From Lachnospiraceae bacterium (lineage in GTDB: Bacteria; Bacillota; Clostridia; Lachnospirales; Lachnospiraceae), in the NCBI GenBank assembly GCA_902363675.1, contig CABJAV010000030.1, positions 1 through 32,589 on the forward strand: a stretch of 32,589 bases of DNA, read 5' to 3'. Position 1 is the first letter of the stretch, and every line of letters starts with the position of its first letter. Position numbers and translations under genes: made by a program. Positions 24,206 to 32,185 of this stretch are shown in pieces. A model generated the notes under the pieces. It was not told where the DNA came from. It ran no database searches and was given only the letters and a program-made list of their open reading frames with translations.

Positions 24206-25219
24206 TTAATTGATTACAGAGGTTGGAGTTCCGTTCAAGTATGCTTTGAAGTTTTCAATTGCGATGCCAATCGCTCTCAGACGGGATGCTCTTGTTAACC
24301 ATGCGATATGTGCGGTAATAGAAGTATTATTCAGATGAAACAGAGGATTGTCTTTCTTTGGGGGTTCATCACGCAGTACATCAAGACCTGCGCCATATAC
24401 TTTACCGGAATGTAATGCATCGGCTAAAGCTTCCTCTACGATTAATCCACCCCGGGCAGTGTTGATTAAGATGACACCATCTTTCATTTTGGCAAATGCT
24501 TCCGCATCAAAGGTATTTTCCGTTGAAGGGGTTAATGGTGCGTGAATGGAGATAACATCACTTTCTTTCAAGAATGTATCAAAGTCAACCTGTTCAATAA
24601 AATCGTATTTAGGATCTGTTTTTTTGTGACGGGAATAACTTATGACACGCATTCCAAATCCCTGGGCCATTTTGGCAAATGCAAATCCAATAGCACCAAG
24701 TCCGAAGATTCCACAGGTTTTACCATAAAGCTCAATTTGAGGAGTAAGTACTTCACCAAAGGTTTCATAATCCTTGAGAGTAGCATGATCCCAATCGATT
24801 TTCTTTACATTTTCCGAATGGCGTTCTACATGATGGCAGATTTCCATGAGGAGTGCCCAGGCATATTCAGCAATTGTTTGAGCTCCATATATGGTATTTG
24901 TGATTACCATATTCTTTTTTCTTGTCATATCAACATCAAACTCACCGAAACCATGTCCGAGCGTAGCAACATATTTTAAATTCGGATGCTGACTTAAAAA
25001 GTCCTCATTTATATTATTGCCATTTACCCAGATTCCGATGGCTGCGTCTGCATCACCAATTACAGGATGTAACATTTCATTGGAAGGGTAGCCATCGAAG
25101 TGATGAATCACAAGCTCATCTACCTCTGGAAGATCCTGCAGGACTTTCCAACGTATATCCATATCTTCTTTTGTAATGTCCGGTTGTAGTACCGGTTCTG
25201 GAATTACAACAACTTTCAT
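24206..25219 (-). CDS. D-isomer-specific 2-hydroxyacid dehydrogenase
   Basis: Translation should start at 25219, giving 337 residues and MKVVVIPEPV after a strong SD (AAAGGAGGT). The open frame extends to 25420, but that part is noncoding promoter sequence. The nucleotide site is GLGAIG (173-178). Catalytic residues are Arg256 (NTARGG), Glu285 (DVLRDEPP) and His304 (TAHIAW, with Ala where Pro is usual). After the second beta strand the sequence is SYSRHKK, with Ser196 and Arg197 instead of an acidic residue, pointing to NADP(H). It reduces a 2-oxo acid to a D-2-hydroxy acid or the reverse. Substrates could be glyoxylate/hydroxypyruvate or arylpyruvates; context with an aminotransferase favours amino-acid-derived oxo acids. 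Confidence 0.9.
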   Translation of the reverse strand: MKVVVIPEPVLQPDITKEDMDIRWKVLQDLPEVDELVIHHFDGYPSNEMLHPVIGDADAAIGIWVNGNNINEDFLSQHPNLKYVATLGHGFGEFDVDMTRKKNMVITNTIYGAQTIAEYAWALLMEICHHVERHSENVKKIDWDHATLKDYETFGEVLTPQIELYGKTCGIFGLGAIGFAFAKMAQGFGMRVISYSRHKKTDPKYDFIEQVDFDTFLKESDVISIHAPLTPSTENTFDAEAFAKMKDGVILINTARGGLIVEEALADALHSGKVYGAGLDVLRDEPPKKDNPLFHLNNTSITAHIAWLTRASRLRAIGIAIENFKAYLNGTPTSVIN

Positions 25220-25253
25220 AAGTAGTACCTCCTTTATTGATCTAATAAGTGAA

Positions 25254-25282
25254 AGAATATGTGATGTTGGGAAAAAAGTCAA
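25254..25282 (-). promoter_or_regulatory. Promoter of the 2-hydroxyacid dehydrogenase gene
   Basis: On the minus strand TTGACT (25282-25277) and TATTCT (25259-25254) are 17 bases apart, with the start codon 35 bases downstream of the -10 box. Confidence 0.72.
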
Positions 25283-25330
25283 CGATTCATGAGATATTGA
25301 CTGAAAATTTGGAAAATAGACAAGAAGTTT

Positions 25331-25343
25331 TGTAATTTTTACA
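25331..25343. promoter_or_regulatory. Palindromic operator candidate TGTAA-N3-TTACA (copy 3)
   Basis: TGTAATTTTTACA, embedded in TTTTG...CAAAA, is centred at 25337 between the divergent dehydrogenase and ABC-transporter promoters. It shares both arms with the site at 22604-22616. Confidence 0.6.
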
Positions 25344-25360
25344 AAAAGAAAGTGATTTGG

Positions 25361-25389
25361 TTGACTTAACGTTGGATAAATGATAAAAA
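25361..25389 (+). promoter_or_regulatory. Probable promoter of the peptide ABC transporter operon
   Basis: TTGACT (25361-25366) and TAAAAA (25384-25389) are 17 bases apart. The -10 box is imperfect, which would suit an activated promoter. Transcription would start near 25396, leaving a leader of about 134 bases. Confidence 0.5.
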
Positions 25390-25457
25390 TATGCTTGTGT
25401 GAGAGAGGTGTAGGAAACACTTACTGTAAATTAACAATTTTATATGAGAGATAAATG

Positions 25458-25502
25458 CAGCAAAGGTGCTATAAAAAGCATCTTTGCTGTTTTTTATTTT
25501 TT
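25458..25502 (+). terminator. Terminator in the 5' leader of the peptide transporter operon (possible attenuator)
   Basis: CAGCAAAGGTGCT (25458-25470) pairs with AGCATCTTTGCTG (25477-25489), one G-U pair, and is followed by TTTTTTATTTTTT. It ends about 28 bases before the first start codon and downstream of the only apparent promoter, so full-length transcription must pass it. Confidence 0.75.
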
Positions 25503-25529
25503 CGAACCGAGGAAAGGAGATGGATCTAT

Positions 25530-26447
25530 ATGGTAAAGTACATCATTAAACGTGTACTCATTGGAATACTTACTCTGATTGTATTAGTAGCCATCACATT
25601 TGCAATGACAAAAGTAATGCCAGGAAGTCCATTACAGTCAAAAAATGTATCCGGAGAAGTTCTTCAGAAAATGGAGGCAACATATGGATTGGACAAACCA
25701 CCGGTAGAGCAGTTCTTTATTTATTGTAAGAACCTGTTACATGGAGATATGGGAACATCTTATAAGAAGATTGGTAAATCCGTTAATGGGATTATTGCTC
25801 AGACAATGGTTCCAACATTGAAACTTGGAGCAGTTACATTTGTATTGGTGCTGGTAGTTGGTATTGGATCAGGAATACTGATGGCAAGATCAAAAAGCAA
25901 TGTAACCAAAGGAATCTGGTTATCAGCATTAACACTTGGTGTAAGTGTTCCAAACTTCATTGTAGCATTATTACTTCTTATTATATTTGGTGTGGAACTT
26001 CGAATATTCCCGGTATTAGGACTTACGACTCCAATGCATTATGTTTTACCGGCAATTGCACAGGGACTATATCCAATATCAGCAGTAGCAAGACAGACGC
26101 AGAATAGTTATGAAGAAGTAATGCGACAGGATTATATCACAATGGCAAAGGCAAAAGGTATTAGCAAAACGACATTACTGTTTCGACATATTTTAAAGAA
26201 TGCGATGCTTCCGGTAATTACATATATGGGACCAATGGTAGCGTTTCTTTTAACAGGAAGTGTAGTAATTGAACAGATTTATACAATACCTGGAATTGGA
26301 AAAGAATTTGTATCAGCCATTACAAATCATGATTATACCGTGGTTATGGGAATCACAATTTTCATAGGTGCAATCATTATTGTCTGTAATTTATTGTCGG
26401 ATCTTATTTGCGCAATCGTAGATCCACGTGTTAGAAAATCATTATAA
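25530..26447 (+). CDS. Dipeptide/oligopeptide ABC transporter permease, DppB/OppB type
   Basis: Translation starts at 25530 (SD AAAGGAGA), giving 305 residues; the frame is open back to 25455 but crosses the terminator hairpin. The protein opens MVKYIIKRVLIGILTLIVLV, the standard first helix of DppB-type permeases, followed by MPGSPL and LDKPPVEQFFIY. The EAA loop that touches the ATPases is around DYITMAKAKGISKTTLL. It forms the membrane channel with the next permease. The gene is first of a five-gene ABC set plus one unknown gene. Confidence 0.95.
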   Translation: MVKYIIKRVLIGILTLIVLVAITFAMTKVMPGSPLQSKNVSGEVLQKMEATYGLDKPPVEQFFIYCKNLLHGDMGTSYKKIGKSVNGIIAQTMVPTLKLGAVTFVLVLVVGIGSGILMARSKSNVTKGIWLSALTLGVSVPNFIVALLLLIIFGVELRIFPVLGLTTPMHYVLPAIAQGLYPISAVARQTQNSYEEVMRQDYITMAKAKGISKTTLLFRHILKNAMLPVITYMGPMVAFLLTGSVVIEQIYTIPGIGKEFVSAITNHDYTVVMGITIFIGAIIIVCNLLSDLICAIVDPRVRKSL

Positions 26448-26462
26448 AAGGAGGAAACGCTC

Positions 26463-27380
26463 ATGAAAGCAATGGAAGAAAAATTATTTCGGAAGTTAAA
26501 AGACGAAGAAAAAAATGATGAGTTTATTGCAGTTGAGAGTAGAACATTTCTCCAATCTGTCTGGCATGACTTTATCGGAAACAAAAGAGCAGTTGTAGGT
26601 GCAATTATTTTAATTGTTGTTGTTTTACTGGCTATTTTCGGACCGCCATTTTGTAAGTATTCCTATGACGAACAGAATATGGCTCTTCGAAATGCATCCC
26701 CTAGCTTTGATCATTGGCTTGGAACCGATAAAATGGGTCGTGATATTTTTGTAAGAATCCTGTTTGGAGCCAGAATTTCATTGGCAGTTGGATGTCTGGC
26801 CGCTGTTATTAACCTGATTGTTGGAACAATTTATGGAGGAATTGCCGGTTATGTAGGTGGCAAAGTAGATATGATCATGATGAGAGTTGTTGATATTATC
26901 TATTCGGTTCCTTCTATGTTATATATCGTTTTAATCATGTTAATCTTTGGCGCAAGTGTTGTGAGTATCATGTTAGGTATTTCTATTACCTGTTGGATTG
27001 ACATGGCACGAATTGTAAGGCAGCAGGTAAAGAGTTTAAAAGAGCAGGAATTTACAATGGCAGCATTTGTTTTGGGTGCCGGTTCAAGCAGAATATTACT
27101 TAAGCATTTGCTGATTAATACAATGGGACAGATTATTGTAACCGTTACACTGATGGTTCCGCAGGCAATCTTTACAGAGGCCTGGCTGAGTTTCTTAGGT
27201 GTAGGTATTTCCGCACCGATGGCCAGCTGGGGAACATTAGCACAGGATGCAAGAGAATTGATTATGACATATCCAATGCAGACAGTTTATCCAATGATAG
27301 CAATCTGTATTACAATTTTCTCTTTCAACTTTGTAGGTGAAGGATTAGAAAAAGCACTTGATCCAAAGAGAAAAAGATAA
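26463..27380 (+). CDS. Dipeptide/oligopeptide ABC transporter permease, DppC/OppC type
   Basis: The 305 residues carry a hydrophilic N-terminus and then FIGNKRAVVGAIILIVVV, the first helix typical of DppC. HWLGTDKMGRDIFVRILFGAR is the diagnostic DppC/OppC segment, and the EAA loop reads KEQEFTMAAFVLGAGSSRI. It pairs with the preceding permease. The SD and spacer AAGGAGGAAACGCT before the start are repeated almost exactly before the binding-protein gene at 29476, suggesting matched high translation rates. Confidence 0.95.
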   Translation: MKAMEEKLFRKLKDEEKNDEFIAVESRTFLQSVWHDFIGNKRAVVGAIILIVVVLLAIFGPPFCKYSYDEQNMALRNASPSFDHWLGTDKMGRDIFVRILFGARISLAVGCLAAVINLIVGTIYGGIAGYVGGKVDMIMMRVVDIIYSVPSMLYIVLIMLIFGASVVSIMLGISITCWIDMARIVRQQVKSLKEQEFTMAAFVLGAGSSRILLKHLLINTMGQIIVTVTLMVPQAIFTEAWLSFLGVGISAPMASWGTLAQDARELIMTYPMQTVYPMIAICITIFSFNFVGEGLEKALDPKRKR

Positions 27381-27392
27381 GGGGTGATTTGT

Positions 27393-28430
27393 ATGAGTTT
27401 GCTGGAGATTAAAGGATTAGAAACAGAATTTCAAACAGAACAGGGTGTTGTGAAAGCGTTGCGCGGAATTAATTATACGGTAGACCGGGGGGAGGTCCTT
27501 GGTATTGTAGGTGAATCTGGATCTGGAAAAAGCGTTGGTATGCTTTCACTTATGGGATTGCTTGCTCCGAATGGTACTGTTACTGCAGGTGAAATGATAT
27601 TTGATGGAGAAGATATTTCACCGATTAAGTATAAAACCAAGAAGGAAAAGAAGGAATACGAAAAGAAAATGAATCAGATTCGTGGAAATGATATTAGTAT
27701 GATTTTTCAGGATCCAATGTCCTATTTAAATCCGATTGTTACGATTGAAAAACAGATGACAGAAGGTATTCGTTTTCATACAAAGTGTTCGAAAAAAGAG
27801 GCGGTACAGCGTGCAATTGAATTAATGAAAATGGTTGGAATTCCGGCACCGGAATCCCGGTTAAAGCAGTATCCATTTGAGTTTTCCGGTGGAATGAGAC
27901 AAAGAATCATTATTGCGATTGCTTTAGCTTGTAATCCAAAATTAATTGTTGCCGATGAGCCAACAACTGCTTTGGATGTTACTGTACAGGCACAGATTCT
28001 GGACTTATTAAAAGATATTACAAAGGAAAGCAATGCCGGAGTCATTATTATTACCCATGATCTTGGAGTTGTCGCTTCCTTATGTGACAGAATCAGTATT
28101 ATGTATGGTGGCAATATTATGGAAGAAGGCACCACCGATGAAATATTCTACGATCCAAAGCATCCGTATACAAAGGGTTTGTTAAATAGTATTGCTAATT
28201 CAAATGTAGATCATAGAGAACCATTAAAACCAATTCCGGGAACACCACCAGACTTGTTAAAACTTGGTGATCAGTGTCCATTTGCATCCCGATGCAGTGA
28301 GGCAATGGAGATTTGTACAAAAGCTTCTCCTCTTGTAACAGAATTTGGAGAGACACATAAATGTAAATGCTGGCTGCATTGTAAGGAACGCTGGCATGAA
28401 GTATTGAAGGGAGAGGATGCATATGAGTAA
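27393..28430 (+). CDS. Peptide ABC transporter ATPase, DppD/OppD type
   Basis: With ATG 27393 (SD AAGGGGTG) the protein has 345 residues; upstream GTG 27384 overlaps the SD. Walker A is GESGSGKS (40-47), the signature FSGGMRQR (from 164), Walker B LIVADE (184-189) and the H-loop THD. The C-terminal oligopeptide-transporter extension holds Cys295, Cys301 and Cys308 (CX5CX6C) and Cys324/326, a pattern linked to an iron-sulfur cluster in related ATPases. It powers uptake with the DppF-type partner, whose gene overlaps its 3' end. Confidence 0.94.
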   Translation: MSLLEIKGLETEFQTEQGVVKALRGINYTVDRGEVLGIVGESGSGKSVGMLSLMGLLAPNGTVTAGEMIFDGEDISPIKYKTKKEKKEYEKKMNQIRGNDISMIFQDPMSYLNPIVTIEKQMTEGIRFHTKCSKKEAVQRAIELMKMVGIPAPESRLKQYPFEFSGGMRQRIIIAIALACNPKLIVADEPTTALDVTVQAQILDLLKDITKESNAGVIIITHDLGVVASLCDRISIMYGGNIMEEGTTDEIFYDPKHPYTKGLLNSIANSNVDHREPLKPIPGTPPDLLKLGDQCPFASRCSEAMEICTKASPLVTEFGETHKCKCWLHCKERWHEVLKGEDAYE

Positions 28431-29442
28431 CGAAGCACCTTTATTAGAGGTAAGAAATCTGACAAAGCATTTTCCCGTAGGGCATGGAAAAGAAGTACAT
28501 GCGGTAAATGGAGTTTCTTTTACTTTGGAAAAAGGAGAAACATTAGGAATTGTAGGAGAATCCGGTTGTGGAAAAAGTTCTATGGGAAGAACTATTTTAA
28601 AAGTTCATGAACCAACGAGCGGACAGATTATTTTTGAAGGAAATGATATTACAAATCTTAGTAATAAAAAAATGTTTCCTTACAGGAAAAAAATGCAGAT
28701 GATTTTTCAGGATCCGTATGCATCTTTAAATCCAAGATTTACAGTTGGAGAGATTATTGAGGAACCAATGATTATTCATAAAATGGGTACGGCACATGAG
28801 AGAAAAGCGATTGTGCAGGAATTGATTGAAACCGTAGGTCTTAAACCTGACCATATCCGACGTTATCCTCATGAATTTTCAGGTGGTCAGAGACAGAGAA
28901 TCGGAATTGCCAGAACATTGGCGTTACGTCCGGAATTTATCGTATGTGATGAGCCAATATCAGCATTGGATGTGTCCATTCAGGCACAGGTCATCAATCT
29001 GTTGGAAAAGCTACAAAGAGAAAGAGGATTCAGCTATCTGTTTATCGCTCATGACTTGGAGATGGTATATCATATCAGCCATAAAATTGGTGTTATGTAT
29101 TTAGGAAATATGGTAGAGCTTGGATCATCGGATGATGTATACAAGAAGCCATTACATCCATATACAAGAGCATTGATTTCTGCAGCACCGATTGCAGATC
29201 CGCATCTTGCGAAAGAAAAAAAACGTATTATTTTGGAAGGTGAGGTGCCAAGTCCACTGAACCCGCCAGCAGGATGCCCGTTTGCAGGCCGATGCAGATA
29301 TGCGTCGGAATCATGCAGACAAAAGAAGCCGGAAAATTACGAGTATGACAATCGTAAGGTGGCATGTAATTTGTATTCTCCAGAAAATCTTGCAAAGTAT
29401 AAGGCGGTGGGTAAAACGCCAGAGCAGATTTTAGTAGAATAA
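28423..29442 (+). CDS. Peptide ABC transporter ATPase, DppF/OppF type
   Basis: This 339-residue ATPase (345 with cluster start ATG 28417 two codons earlier) overlaps the stop of the preceding ATPase gene. It has Walker A GESGCGKS, signature FSGGQRQR and Walker B FIVCDEPISALD. The C-terminal extension includes GCPFAGRC and further Cys at 298 and 315, again CX5CX6C plus one. It forms the ATPase heterodimer of the transporter. The Cys content of both ATPases is conserved, so a shared cofactor is plausible. Confidence 0.94.
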   Translation: MSNEAPLLEVRNLTKHFPVGHGKEVHAVNGVSFTLEKGETLGIVGESGCGKSSMGRTILKVHEPTSGQIIFEGNDITNLSNKKMFPYRKKMQMIFQDPYASLNPRFTVGEIIEEPMIIHKMGTAHERKAIVQELIETVGLKPDHIRRYPHEFSGGQRQRIGIARTLALRPEFIVCDEPISALDVSIQAQVINLLEKLQRERGFSYLFIAHDLEMVYHISHKIGVMYLGNMVELGSSDDVYKKPLHPYTRALISAAPIADPHLAKEKKRIILEGEVPSPLNPPAGCPFAGRCRYASESCRQKKPENYEYDNRKVACNLYSPENLAKYKAVGKTPEQILVE

Positions 29443-29475
29443 ATGGGCTGATGTTCAAACAAGGAGGAAACGCTT

Positions 29476-31116
29476 ATGAAAAAGACAAGAAAAATGGTGG
29501 CAGTATTATTATCAACGGTAGTTGCAATCGGTGGCCTTACAGGATGTGGTGGAGGCGGAAGCAGTAGCACCGTACAGACAAATGATAAAGGAGAAATTAC
29601 AGAATTGGTTGATGCTGTACAGCCGGAAAGTGGAGAGTATGATCCGGCAGGAGCCGCAGCATATGAGTATTTCAGTGTACAAACAAATTGTTATGAAGGT
29701 TTTGTATCATACGATGAGGAAGGTCAGATTCAGCCAGCAGCTGCAGATCATTGGGATGTTAACGATGAAGCAACGGAGTATACTTTTTATATCCGCGATG
29801 ATGAAAAGTGGTCAGATGGATCCGATGTAACAAGTGCAGATTTCGAAAATACGATGAAGAGAGCTTTAAATCCGGACAATGGTTCATGGTATGTTGATTT
29901 CTTATTTGTCATTAAAAATGCACAGAAATGTTTTAATGGAGAATGCGATTTCTCAGATGTAGGTATTGAATGTATCGACGATAAGACCATTAAATTTACA
30001 TTGGAGGAGCCGTGCTCATATTTCCTTGATTTATGTAAGCTGCCAACTTACATGCCATCAAACTGCAAATATGCAACAGATGATAATAAGGACTGGGATA
30101 TGAATCCGGAACAGAACTTAGGTAATGGACCATATCACTTATCTGAGCATGTGGATGGTGACCATGTATCATTCGAAAAAAATGAGTATTATAGAGATGC
30201 CGATAAAGTAACTGTATTAAAAATCACAGATAAATTTATGGATGACGATCAGGCGAAAGCATCTGCTTATCAGACAGGTGAGATAAATATTTTACAGGGA
30301 GCTCCAAGCGATATTGCTGAGTCTTATGAAGGTAAGGACGATTTGAGAATTCGTGAGGTACCTCAGACAAATTATATTTTATTTAACATTAACGAGAAGC
30401 CGTTTGATGATGTCCGTGTACGTCAGGCATTTTCATTGGCATTGAATCGTAAAGATATTGCTGCAGTAGTAGGTACGGCGTGTGAACCGGCAACAACATT
30501 TGTTGGAAAAAATTATAAGAGTAAAACAGATGGAACAAAATGGAGCGACCTTCAGGATGAATTACTGGAGGAGAATTTAGAGAAAGCAAAACAGTTACTT
30601 GCAGATGCAGGATATCCGGATGGTAAGGGACTTCCAACAATTACCTATACATACCCGGCAATGAGTTACGAAGCAAATGTAGCACAGGTTTTACAGGCAG
30701 AATGGAAAGAACTTGGTGTTGATGTAAAACTGGAAGCTATGGAATATGAAGTTTATGTTGATGAGAGACGAAGCGGTAAATTACAGATGGCCAGAATGCA
30801 GTGGTATGCAGATTATAATGATCCTACAAGCTGGCTTAAGATGTATCAGACGGGCAATGCTCAGAACGATGTAAATTGGAGTAACGCAGATTATGATAAG
30901 TTAATCGAGGAGTCTGATAAGAACCTCGATGAGGCAAGTCGTCAGGAACAGTTGCTTGCAGCAGAGAAGATTCTGGTTTCAGATGATACTGTAATTTGTC
31001 CATTATTCAGTGCTTCGAATCAGGATTTGATCGATCCGTCATTAACTGGATATTACAATGATGGATTGGCATATACATTCTGGTATAATGCACATATCAA
31101 GGAGGATACAAAATGA
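29476..31116 (+). CDS. Peptide-binding lipoprotein of the ABC transporter (SBP family 5)
   Basis: The 546-residue protein starts with a lipoprotein signal peptide, MKKTRKMVAVLLSTVVAIGG, and lipobox LTGC with lipidated Cys24, followed by a Gly/Ser linker. The mature part has family 5 features: YTFYIRDDEKWSDGSDVTS near the start, RQAFSLALNRKDI, AKQLLADAGYPDGKGLP and EYEVYVDERRSGKLQMARM. It captures peptides outside the membrane for the DppBCDF complex. Solute could be di- or oligopeptides; nickel is unlikely given the complete peptide operon. Its stop overlaps the next start codon (ATGA). Confidence 0.95.
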   Translation: MKKTRKMVAVLLSTVVAIGGLTGCGGGGSSSTVQTNDKGEITELVDAVQPESGEYDPAGAAAYEYFSVQTNCYEGFVSYDEEGQIQPAAADHWDVNDEATEYTFYIRDDEKWSDGSDVTSADFENTMKRALNPDNGSWYVDFLFVIKNAQKCFNGECDFSDVGIECIDDKTIKFTLEEPCSYFLDLCKLPTYMPSNCKYATDDNKDWDMNPEQNLGNGPYHLSEHVDGDHVSFEKNEYYRDADKVTVLKITDKFMDDDQAKASAYQTGEINILQGAPSDIAESYEGKDDLRIREVPQTNYILFNINEKPFDDVRVRQAFSLALNRKDIAAVVGTACEPATTFVGKNYKSKTDGTKWSDLQDELLEENLEKAKQLLADAGYPDGKGLPTITYTYPAMSYEANVAQVLQAEWKELGVDVKLEAMEYEVYVDERRSGKLQMARMQWYADYNDPTSWLKMYQTGNAQNDVNWSNADYDKLIEESDKNLDEASRQEQLLAAEKILVSDDTVICPLFSASNQDLIDPSLTGYYNDGLAYTFWYNAHIKEDTK

Positions 31117-31529
31117 CAACAGAAAAAGTAAATGATCTGGAGCTGGTAAAGTTATCTGATTATTTCCGGCCGGAGAAATTCCGTATTATTCCGGGCTCTG
31201 CAATCACGGAACGTGGAGGAATCAGTGAAATGCCGGCAATATTCAATTTTTATTCGGATTTTGCAAAGCGTTTAACATTTGATTTTTCTTCTATGCTTGT
31301 TATTTATGGTTTTGGAATTTTGAATGATAAGCTGATAGAAATCAACAAAAGCAAATATGTTGGTTATGAAGAAGAAAATGTTTTAAAGAGAGTAACATTC
31401 AATGATTGCGGTCAGAGATTTGTTATGGTACTGGAGCTGAGTGATGCACCAGATAAATTGTTAGCAGTTACAGCTGATGAGGTGGCGTATTTATTAAATA
31501 ATTGTTTACATCCAAGAAATGTATATTAG
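31113..31529 (+). CDS. Protein of unknown function, coupled to the peptide transporter
   Basis: This 138-residue protein starts with ATGA overlapping the stop of the binding-protein gene, with SD AAGGAGGA, so translation is coupled. It has no signal peptide or membrane helix and should be cytosolic. Recognisable stretches are VKLSDYFRPEKFRIIPGSA and ELSDAPDKLLAVTADEVAYL, with one central Cys in FNDCGQRF. I do not recognise the family. As last gene of a peptide-uptake operon it could be an enzyme or regulator acting on imported compounds, but nothing in the sequence proves it. Confidence 0.85.
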   Translation: MTTEKVNDLELVKLSDYFRPEKFRIIPGSAITERGGISEMPAIFNFYSDFAKRLTFDFSSMLVIYGFGILNDKLIEINKSKYVGYEEENVLKRVTFNDCGQRFVMVLELSDAPDKLLAVTADEVAYLLNNCLHPRNVY

Positions 31530-31540
31530 AGTATATATGA

Positions 31541-31690
31541 CATGCTTGTAGGAAGAGAAAAGAAAAAAATTATTTTATTGATGAGTTATCGTGGATGGAT
31601 ACACAAAAAAGTGATTTGAAGGTGGCGCTTGAGAACTTTTGGAATGGATTTGCATCAGCCAGAAAGGACATTTTGTTTCAGGGAGTGTGA
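31541..31690 (+). pseudogene. Fragment of an AAA ATPase (Walker B region)
   Basis: A 49-codon open frame without start codon reads NYFIDELSWMDTQKSDLK then VALENFWNGFASARKDILF. This matches the Walker B segment (FIDELPWMDT) of the ATPase family fused to DUF234 in bacteria and archaea, where it continues into a CGSATS motif. The fragment stops two residues past that point. It lacks Walker A and all downstream domains, so it is a relic. Confidence 0.65.
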
Positions 31691-31700
31691 GGAATATGCA

Positions 31701-31750
31701 AAAGGGGGATGTGAAAAAACTCGATTGAGTTTTTTCGCATCTCCCTTTTT
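31701..31750. terminator. Strong hairpin terminator, likely both directions
   Basis: A stem of about 22 bp, AAAGGGGGATGTG...AAAAACTC against GAGTTTTTTCGCATCTCCC, has a four-base GATT loop and T5 beyond. It may end the peptide-transporter transcript, about 170 bases after the last gene. Confidence 0.85.
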
Positions 31751-31851
31751 GTACCTGTTGTGTATAAATGACTGAAATCATGCGCAAAGAAAGTGCACTT
31801 CCCCTACCCCATAGAAATCCTTTTTTTGAATCTATGCGGCAGTTCTGTTTC

Positions 31852-32088
31852 TCATCTTTTTTTCTGATATTTATATAGATTGTGGCCTATCGCCACGAGT
31901 AAAACTTCCAGTTTGACTGAATGAATACCTCTTCGGACAATTCTCTTGTACTAACGGTCGTTTTTCATAATTCCGAAAGTGTCTTCTGCTTGTATCGAAC
32001 GGTTCATTCGTAATAACGCACCGTGGATACTTTCTAGGTTTTCGATTACTTCCTGATGCATGGAAGTTAATTCCTGATTGATCCTAAC
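31852..32088 (-). pseudogene. C-terminal remnant of an IS1182-like transposase
   Basis: On the minus strand the frame reads NQELTSMHQEVIENLESIHG, then ALLRMNRSIQAEDTFGIMKN, a TAG stop at 31951-31953, then YKRIVRRGIHSVKLEVLL and GHNLYKYQKKR before TGA. RMNRSIQAE with FGIMK and KLE.LL.A..HNL is the conserved C-terminus of IS1182-family DDE transposases. The N-terminal two thirds are missing and a Trp codon probably became TAG, so the copy is dead. The frame stays open upstream to about 32200 without clear similarity. Confidence 0.75.
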
Positions 32089-32185
32089 AAAGAGAAGAGT
32101 ACAAAGCTTCTCAATGATGTACCGCAGATAGGAATTCCAATGAGTGATTTTATTATAATAGGTAACGGACTGTATTACAGTTTTT

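Noticed and set aside
25220..25420. N-terminal extension of the 2-hydroxyacid dehydrogenase
   Set aside because: The stretch contains two divergent promoters and the palindrome, and a strong SD precedes the internal ATG at 25219.
25390..25457. T-box or other known riboswitch before the peptide transporter
   Set aside because: I could not find the conserved T-box sequence or another known aptamer core; only the terminator is supported.
31930..32050. A functional transposase encoded at this site
   Set aside because: The frame has an internal TAG and lacks the N-terminal catalytic region.
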